Origin: Isoetes taiwanensis
Lineage: Eukaryota; Streptophyta; Lycopodiopsida; Isoetales; Isoetaceae
DNA length: 64,000 bases
Assembly (NCBI GenBank): GCA_021234155.1
Contig: JAJEKV010000041.1
Coordinates: 13,092,689-13,156,688, forward strand
Direction: 5' to 3'
This document shows, one piece after another, positions 58,258 to 64,000 of the stretch. The position numbers were made by a program, and so were the translations under genes. The stretch's first letter is position 1; each line of letters opens with the position of its first letter. A model generated the notes under the pieces. It was not told the origin of the DNA. It worked only from the letters and a program-made list of their open reading frames with translations, and searched no databases.

Positions 58258-58714
58258 GGGATCACGAGGCATAAAGTAGTTCCACTGGTAGTCACTTCCT
58301 TAGGTTGTCCTTCTTATGGTGCAGGTGCAATGGAATTTTTAAAAAATATAAGTAGGGCAGCAAGGGAAGTATTATACTGGAATAACCCGCATTTGGACAT
58401 GAAACATCAGAGACGGGAGCATATTGATGCAGTAAGTAATTGTTGTTTTATATTTTTTTTTATTAATGATGATTTTTAATAAGCTAAAGGTAAAGTTCCA
58501 CATGTGTGATATAGGTTTTCGAGAGATTAGAGGAATGGCATGGAAAAGGATGGAGTAAAAGAGAAGTCATGAGGATTATAGGACGATCTTTTAGGTGAGT
58601 TAAATTTATAACTTGTTTAAATTTACATTTTAATTATGTTTAAAACTACTTTTACAGGGTTTTTAAATCTAGATTGATTGATGATATCGCCAAGGATAAA
58701 ATTACGACATGTCC
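58258..58714 (+). CDS. Two or three exons of an unrecognised gene, truncated both sides
   Basis: An open frame starts at the element D edge and reads KVVPLVVTSLGCPSYGAGAM, then EFLKNISRAAREVLYWNNPH, up to HIDA. There a GTAAGT donor (58431) begins an 84-base intron ending ATATAG. The next exon reads VFERLEEWHGKGWSKREVMR and RIIGRSFR up to GTGAGT (58593), then an intron ending TTTTACAG (58659). The third segment reads VFKSRLIDDIAKDKIT before the copia LTR. Phase is kept across both junctions. The sequence is mostly helical and polar. I do not recognise the family: a host gene or a transposon accessory gene are both possible. Confidence 0.55.
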
Positions 58715-58718
58715 TTCA

Positions 58719-59348
58719 TGTTATTTGTGAGCAGTGCCAGAACTTGAAGTACAGGGTTTACAAGTTATACAGGTCTAGGGAAGCTAAACACTAAGAGCAG
58801 TAGAGCAAAACTGAAGCTAAAATCAAGTGCAAAATATCCTTGAGGTAAAAGGTTCCAATGGTCTTAAAGGGTATGGTTAAAGATGACTTAAGGTTGGGTT
58901 ATTTACATCTAGGAAATCTTAGTATTATTATATCTTGAAGGTATATCATTTGTGTCGAGATGCATGTGGGATAAATGCGAGATAAGAGAGCGACTTTAGA
59001 AATCCGATGGCTATGCCTTGCCCGATCGATTCTTGCTAAACATGAACTAAGAAGAAGATATATAGAGATGTAGTGATGAGCGAGTGCATTGAATCAATTG
59101 GGTATGCGGAGAGAAGTGGATCCATGAGAAATAGCGGATGCACGGGTTCTCGAACCATTGAGATGCTACGATGAATTGTTTAAAGACTTATGAATAGTGT
59201 TTACTATGATTATTACAATGGTAGAAACTTGAATATAAACTTGTGATCCTAAGATCAAATAGAAGTGGTGATAAAATTGCCTTTGCAATAACACTTAGAG
59301 TTTTGATTGATCTTACATTCAAGTTATACATATAGTCTTTTTCTAACG
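58719..59348 (+). repeat. Element F 5' LTR, ~630 bp
   Basis: Begins TGTTATTTGTGAGCAGTGCC, identical to 63897 onward for ~100 bases (to the window end). It ends TTTTTCTAACG just before GTGGTATCGAGT. With the usual TAACA end expected, the final CA appears as C-G, in line with the window-wide CAG alteration (AACAGG to AACGG). Confidence 0.88.
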
Positions 59349-59349
59349 G

Positions 59350-59361
59350 TGGTATCGAGTC
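59350..59361 (+). promoter_or_regulatory. Element F primer-binding site, altered
   Basis: TGGTATCGAGTC where TGGTATCAGAGCC is expected (intact at 45121). The CAG is reduced to CG. It is probably a sequence artefact rather than a true primer mismatch. Confidence 0.75.
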
Positions 59362-59378
59362 ATGTCAAGCGAGGTTTG

Positions 59379-60303
59379 GGCTTGGGGATGCTAAACTCTA
59401 TTCTTTGTCTATGAAGGGGTCCGGTTTTGGATCTGGAAAGAACAAATCAAGAATGTTCTTGAGAATGAGGAGCTTTGGGAAATAGTTCAAGGAACTAGTT
59501 CAAGTCTGCGAATACAACCTCTGTGGTTGCAAGAAGAGAAGAAGGGCCGGCACTTACGAAGAGTCTGATGAAGTGGAGTCAACTAGAAGTGGGAAGGATG
59601 AGAATGTCAAGATTAGAAGCATATGGAATCTTGACCAGCAAAGTTGGAGCTTCAATCTTGCTTAAGATAAGGGGAAAGTCTCCTTGTGATATCTGGAAGT
59701 TCTTACTCAAGAACTATGAAGAGAAGTCATCCTCCCAAATTGATATCCTTGACAAAGCACTTAGAATGTTAAGGGTAAAAGAAGGTGTTCTTTGCTAAAT
59801 TTGATAACATAGTTGCAGATTTAGAAGGACACGGGGTTTACGCTAAGCGAGCAACAAAAGCATTTGCATGTGGCTAGAGCAGTTGAAGGAAATAGACAAC
59901 TGTCAACACTTATCAGAAACGTGGCCAAAACCAGGGAATCTGCTGAGGAAATGATTCGAACAGAGTTCGAGCAGCATAAAATAATGTATGAGGATGATGT
60001 TGAAGACAATGTTGAGGTGCTGTATGCAGGTAAAGGTAAGGGCAAGTTCTCAGGTAAAAATGCAAAAGATAAGAGTGAAATTGGTCCTTGTTTTCACTGT
60101 AAAGCTAAAGGCCATTTGAAAGCAAGTTGCCCTAAGTTGAAAGAGGTAGAGTGCTTTAATTGTGGAGGCAAATGTCACTTTGCAAACAGGTGTTCCAGCA
60201 GCAAAATAACCAGGGGCAAGTCAGCCAGAGCAAGAAATTTCTCTAGAGGACGAGAAAGAAATTTTGATGCAAAAAATGTTGTAAATCTGGTGCAGGGATA
60301 TTG
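59379..60303 (+). pseudogene. gag: Element F gag
   Basis: Early part FWIWKEQIKNVLENEELWEIV (59422-59484; W..W at the start and a L....LW.IV block) matches copia gag. The middle is split over frames (59523-59798, then 59790-59830 with KFDNIVADLEG). The last frame (59864-60304) ends with two knuckles: CFHCKAKGHLKASC (60089-60130) and CFNCGGKCHFANRC (60152-60193). The second has C in place of G before H. Gag forms the particle and binds RNA. Breaks at 59500-59530 and 59820-59860 coincide with gcg/cgg-type alterations. Confidence 0.85.
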
Positions 60304-60389
60304 AAGAGGGATTCTAGTGAAGAGGATGAAGATCTTTGAGGTAAGCAATCATGATATTTTAGTTGTTTCAAAGAAAGCTCTAACAATAG

Positions 60390-60640
60390 TGATGAAATGT
60401 TAATATTAGATAGTGGAGCTGAAAAATCCGTGACCAGCTCAACTAAATTCTTCAAGGAGGGAAAAGAAGGAAGAATTAAGCATATCAAAATTTTGGGAAA
60501 TGGGAAGTTACAAGATGTCCAATGTACGGGGGATGTTAGAACTCTTGATCTTCAAAAGGGAAAGTAGTGAACTTGAAGGATGTTTTATGTGTACCTTCAC
60601 TTGTCAAGAATTTAATTTACATTTGCCTGACTAGTAGATA
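60390..60640 (+). pseudogene. pol: Element F aspartic protease
   Basis: LILDSGAEKSVTSSTKFF (60400-60453) contains the catalytic D-S-G. Then KHIKILGNGKLQDVQ-like sequence and, after a one-base shift near 60556, NLKDVLCVPSLVKNLI (60571-60618) give the C-terminal half of copia protease. One further break lies before the integrase frame. Confidence 0.85.
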
Positions 60641-61581
60641 TGGGATACACTGTTGTGTTTGACAAACATCAATGTAAAGTGTTCTTTGATAATGAAATCA
60701 AGTTTCTTGCTAAGAGATTTGGCAATTTGTTTGCATTGGATGGCAATTGTATACCTTGTGTCAATTCTGTTATGATCCCTGATATAGATATTTGGCACCA
60801 GAGGCTTTGTCATGTTAATCACAGCACCATTGACACTTTGGTCAAAGAAAAGTTAATTAAAGCAAAGGATGAAGTTAAAGGATCAAACGTTTGCTTGGGC
60901 TGCATGTTAGGAAAACATGCAAGGCCCGCCTTTAAAAGGACAAAGAGAAAAACCAAAGAAGTGCTGGAACTAGTGCGTTCTGACCTCTGTGGACCTCTTA
61001 ATGTTAGAGGAATATCAGGCAAAAGGTATTTTATTACCTTTATTGATGACTTTAGTAGAAAGACTATATGCATGTGTCTTAGAACTAAAGATCAAGCCTT
61101 TGAGGCTTATAAAATGTTTGCTGCAGCAGTAGAATTGGAAACAGGAAGAAAAGTTAAATGCATTCGTTCTGATCGTGGTGGAGAGTTCATGTCTACTGAG
61201 TTCATCAGGTTTTGCAAAGACAGGGGAGTTAAGAGGCAATTTACATGTAGTCACTCACCTCAAACTAATGAAGTTGCTGAAAGAAAAAATAGAACAATCT
61301 TGAATGCTGTGAGAGCTATGATAAAGCACACAGGGCTGCCTAATTATTTATGGGAAGAAGCAGTCTTGACTGCAGTAGAAGTTCAGAATATGTTGCCAAG
61401 CAAAGGGCTTAATGGAATGACACCAGATGAACTATGGTCAGGGGTTAAACCAAACTATGAAAAGTTAAGAGCTTTTGGTTGTTTAAGCTTTGTTCATGTG
61501 CCAAAGCAACAAAGGCTCAAATTAGATGACCGAGCTAGAATAGCATTTCTGATAGGATATGATAAGGAATCCAAAGCTTAT
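60640..61581 (+). pseudogene. pol: Element F integrase, interrupted at its C-terminal side
   Basis: One open frame of 315 codons, of which the first 314 precede the inserted element. The zinc-binding region is WHQRLCHVNHSTI (residues ~51-63) with C-L-G-C about 28 residues later. The core has SDLCGPL (first catalytic Asp, ~residue 112), TFIDDFSR, SDRGGEF (second Asp, ~residue 179) and NEVAERKNRT (Glu, ~residue 214). The LRAFGC and FLIGYDKESKAY blocks of the copia C-terminal domain follow. The enzyme inserts cDNA into chromosomes. All three acidic catalytic residues are present. Confidence 0.93.
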
Positions 61582-61904
61582 GGGTAAAAGCATGTTAAGG
61601 TGTACCACTTTTGGAACCTGCAAAAGTACATACACTAGGTACTTCAGAACTGGGTACTTTCTCAATTTTCTTTTCATTAAAACTAGTACAAAAGTCCAAA
61701 ATAAAAGTCAAGGATGTGTTAATTTTTAAAGTTAAGATAAATATAATGCTATCTAAGCCCAAATATATATATATAAAAGCTCAAAATGTACCTTTTATTG
61801 ACATATTACACAGGTACCCAGTACCCAGTCCTGGGTACCTTTTTAGGTACTTTTTTAGTCACTAAATAATACTTTTTAAGGGACACCCTAACATGCTTTC
61901 ACCC
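61582..61904. mobile_element. 323 bp inverted-repeat element inside element F pol (MITE)
   Basis: The left arm begins GGGTAAAAGCATGTTAAGGT. The right arm, reversed, begins GGGTGAAAGCATGTTAGGGT, imperfect over ~25 bases. TTAT occurs on both sides (61578-61581 and 61905-61908). Removing the element plus one TTAT joins KESKAY to RLFNPKMK in frame, the expected copia sequence, so the boundaries are exact. The interior has short inverted GGTAC-rich blocks (61802-61855) and no gene. Confidence 0.92.
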
Positions 61905-63040
61905 TTATAGACTATTTAATCCAAAAATGAAGAAAATTTTAATCAGCAGAGATGTCACGTTTGATGAATCTCAATGTTATAAGAATATTGGGTTCTCTTC
62001 TACCAATGTCAAAGAAAGGGAGTCTCAGAAATTGTCTCAGCTTCAAGATGCTAATATTATAGATGATGATGAAAGAGATAATGCTATTAAAGGCGACTCA
62101 ACAAGTCGATTTTGCAGGTGGTCAATACTTCAATAAAGGAGCGAGGTCAATCAAAGGACGGAAGGGCAGTGCAGAGATCTTGCAACAAGAGGCTAATATA
62201 GATCCTAAGGTTTTTGGGAGAGATAGCACTTGCTGGTAGAAGCAAAAGGCTGCAGACTGAAATAGCAGATATAAATCTTGTTGAAATTCTTGCTCTCTTG
62301 GACACTGAAGTACCTAAATCATTTGAGGAAGCTATAGATGCAGTTGATGGAGAAAAATGGAAAGTTGCTATGAATGATGAATTAGATGCTTTCAAGAGAA
62401 GCGGGGACATATGAGCTTGTAGACTTGCCAAAAAGATAGACATGTAGTGGGATGCAAGTGGATATTTAAAATAAAACAAGGTGCTTTCGTCCAACACAAT
62501 AAAGCATAAAAGCTTCGGTTAGTAGCACGGGGCTACACACAAAAGAAGGGGGATTGACTATGAGGAAACCTTTTCCCCTATAGTCAAAATGACAAGTATC
62601 AGAATGTTACTAGCTGTAGCCAATGCAAAAAATTTTGAGGTACATCACATGGACGTGTCTACTGCCTTCTTAAATGCAGACCTAGATGAAGACATATTTA
62701 TGATGCAATCTCCTGGTTTTGAGCAAGGGAAAGCCAAAGTTTGGAAGCTTAAGAAAGCTATCTATGGTCTGAACCAGTCACCAAGACAATGGTATATGTG
62801 CATGGATTCATATCTGAGAGAACAAGGTTTTTCAAAACTGAAAGATGATGGTAATATTTATTTATTTAGAGATGGAAATGAAGTTTGCTATATTGCATTG
62901 TACGTGGATGACAACGTCATGGTTAGTAGCAGTCTTGATGTCCTACAAAAGTGTAAAGATATTCTTAAAAATCGGTTTAAGATGGTTGACCTAGGAGAAC
63001 TCAAGAAGTTCTTAGGTATTGAGGTTTTCAGATATTGAAG
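61905..63040 (+). pseudogene. pol: Element F integrase-RT linker and reverse transcriptase
   Basis: RLFNPKMKKILISRDVTFDE (61907-61966) is the conserved end of the integrase module. After a polar linker come PKSFEEAID and EKWKVAMNDELDAF (62313-62394), the start of copia RT. 62395-62590 is badly broken (GCGGGGACAT, GGGGGATTGAC), although VGCKWIF, GYTQK and YEETF-like pieces can be read across frames. The 149-codon frame 62589-63038 holds FEVHHMDVSTAFLNADLDED, KLKKAIYGLNQSPRQWY, the catalytic YVDDN box (62901-62915) and LGELKKFLGIEV. It copies RNA to cDNA. Active-site residues are intact. Confidence 0.9.
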
Positions 63041-63886
63041 CAAACAAATTCTAACCTTAACTCAGGGTCAGAATATTGCAGCCATGCTCAAAAGGTTTAA
63101 CATGGAAGATTGCAAGATGGTTACAACTCCCATGGTCCCTGGTAACAAACTCTCTGCTAATATGGCTGATCAGTCTGATAAAGAGAAATTCGAATTTGAA
63201 AAAGTTCCATATCAAGAGTTAGTTGGATGTTTGTTGTATTTATCTAACTGCACCAGACCTGACATTTCATTTGCAGTGAATATCTTGAGTAGATATTGTC
63301 ATAACTTTGGAAAGGAACATTGGCAGGCAGCTAAGAGGGTTCTTAGATACTTAAAAGGCACTGTGGATTTTGGTATACAGTTTAATTCCAATAACTTGAA
63401 GTTACTGTCTTATTGTGATTCTGATTGGGGTGGAGACCCTGATGAAAGGAAATCAACTTCAGGGATTATTTGCATGCTTGGTGGAGGTCCTATCTCTTGG
63501 AAATGTAAGAAGCAAAAAGCCATAGCACTTTCTTCTGCAGAAGCAGAATATGCAGCTACAACTCTTGCTGCCAAGGAAATGGTATAGAGTGAAAGATTGT
63601 TGAAAGAAATAGGGATAGAACAAAGAAAGCCCTTACAGTTATTTTCAGATAGCTCCAGCTGCATAGCAATGACTAAAAACCCCATACAGCATGAAAGAAC
63701 CAAGCACATTGAGCTGGAGATGCATTTCATAAGAGATCTGGTAAGCAGAAAAATTATTGAAGTGCAATATATACAAACTGAGTTACAGCTAGCAGACATC
63801 CTGACTAAGGCATTGGCAGAGACAAAATTTAGTAAACTGAGGCAAATGATCAGCTGCAAGGAAAATAACATGAAGGGAAAGTGTTA
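63041..63886 (+). pseudogene. pol: Element F RNase H
   Basis: The frame 63084-63587 carries RPDISFAVNILSRYCHNF and YCDSDWGGDPDERKSTSG (first catalytic Asp, ~63416), then SSAEAEYAA (catalytic Glu). A TAG at 63585-63587 replaces a tryptophan-type codon (MV*SERLL; family VW...RLL). The frame then continues without shift through LFSDSSSCIAM (another Asp), HERTKHIELEMHFIRD and ADILTKAL to the natural stop at 63885. RNase H degrades the RNA strand of the hybrid. The TAG is the only defect in ~800 bases. Confidence 0.92.
63872..63881 (+). promoter_or_regulatory. Element F polypurine tract
   Basis: GAAGGGAAAG at the end of pol, overlapping its last codons. It is followed by TGTTAAGTAATGTCATGTTA. If the LTR begins directly after the tract, it starts at 63882 rather than 63897. 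Confidence 0.75.
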
Positions 63887-63896
63887 AGTAATGTCA

Positions 63897-64000
63897 TGTT
63901 ATTTGTGAGCAGTGCCAGAACTTGAAGTACAGGGTTTACAAGTTATACAGGTCTAGGGAAGCTAAACACTAAGAGCAGTAGAGCAAAACTGAAGCTAAGA
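63897..64000 (+). repeat. Element F 3' LTR, first ~104 bp
   Basis: Identical to the 5' LTR from 58719 for as far as it is present (TGTTATTTGTGAGCAGTGCC...CAAAACTGAAGCTAA). The window ends inside it. Confidence 0.93.

Larger units (their letters stand above)
58719..64000 (+). mobile_element. Ty1/copia retrotransposon F (3' LTR runs off window)
   Basis: The 5' LTR (58719-59348) is followed by an altered PBS, then gag, protease, integrase, reverse transcriptase and RNase H in copia order. A polypurine tract (GAAGGGAAAG, 63872-63881) and the start of the 3' LTR follow. The LTR starts match between 58716 and 63894 onward. Most domains are readable in long frames, so it is the youngest or best-sequenced element here. 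A 323 bp element interrupts pol at 61582 and a TAG stop breaks RNase H. Confidence 0.95.

Noticed and set aside
1-64000. CRISPR arrays, bacterial operons, riboswitches, tRNA or rRNA genes
   Set aside because: No regularly spaced identical repeats with unique spacers, no bacterial-type gene arrangement and no cloverleaf or rRNA core sequence were seen. TGGTATCAGAGCC sites are primer-binding sites, not tRNA genes.

Overview
This window looks like heterochromatic, transposon-filled nuclear DNA from a land plant. The evidence is plant-type LTR retrotransposons primed by initiator-Met tRNA (TGGTATCAGAGCC at 45121), a chromodomain Ty3/gypsy lineage, En/Spm (CACTA) transposase remnants, small terminal-inverted-repeat elements, TTC microsatellites and no bacterial gene organisation. 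I cannot name the species. No complete host gene is certain. Nearly every recognisable protein is a broken mobile-element protein.

Layout. 1-9560: three related copies of a ~3 kb AT-rich repeat, the last two clearly homologous, with a TTC microsatellite and a promoter-like inverted repeat between units. 10186-10680: LINE endonuclease remnant. 11091-17361: Ty3/gypsy chromovirus A, without a visible 5' LTR. 18241-19330: unrecognised minus-strand coding remnant. 19556-21276: probable non-autonomous CACTA element X. 22900-25315: unrecognised minus-strand gene fragments. 25316-33050: CACTA element Y, with a CACTACAAGGG left end, GC-rich subterminal motifs, a TNP2-type transposase and a DUF4216-like segment on the + strand. 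34140-40165: six tandem units of a GC-rich repeat, about 1.1 kb each when full length. 40172-48705: chromovirus B, cut at its gag by the tandem array. Its 3' LTR is split by gag-only LTR element C (44343-47550). 49049-49609: PBS plus one LTR of minus-strand element E. 52630-58257: gag-only LTR element D, whose left LTR carries a 1.06 kb compound insertion containing a 283 bp element with 25 bp perfect terminal inverted repeats. 58258-58715: two or three exon-like segments with good splice signals. 58719-64000: Ty1/copia element F with much of gag-pro-integrase-RT-RNase H readable, interrupted by a 323 bp element inside pol; its 3' LTR runs off the window.

The elements form nested layers. C lies in the LTR of B, a small element lies in the pol of F, and an insertion lies in the LTR of D. 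C and D encode gag but no pol, so they would need polymerase supplied by other elements, though not necessarily by A, B or F.

A window-wide anomaly affects all reading of frames. CAG/CTG trinucleotides are almost absent from long stretches (2 by hand count in 28021-29040) but normal in others (30 in 60601-61620). Where copies or conserved motifs can be compared, the missing CAG/CTG is often replaced by gcg or cgg. This looks like a systematic base-calling error at CHG-methylated cytosines. Many apparent frameshifts and stops in the TEs may therefore be artefacts and should not be read as decay until checked.
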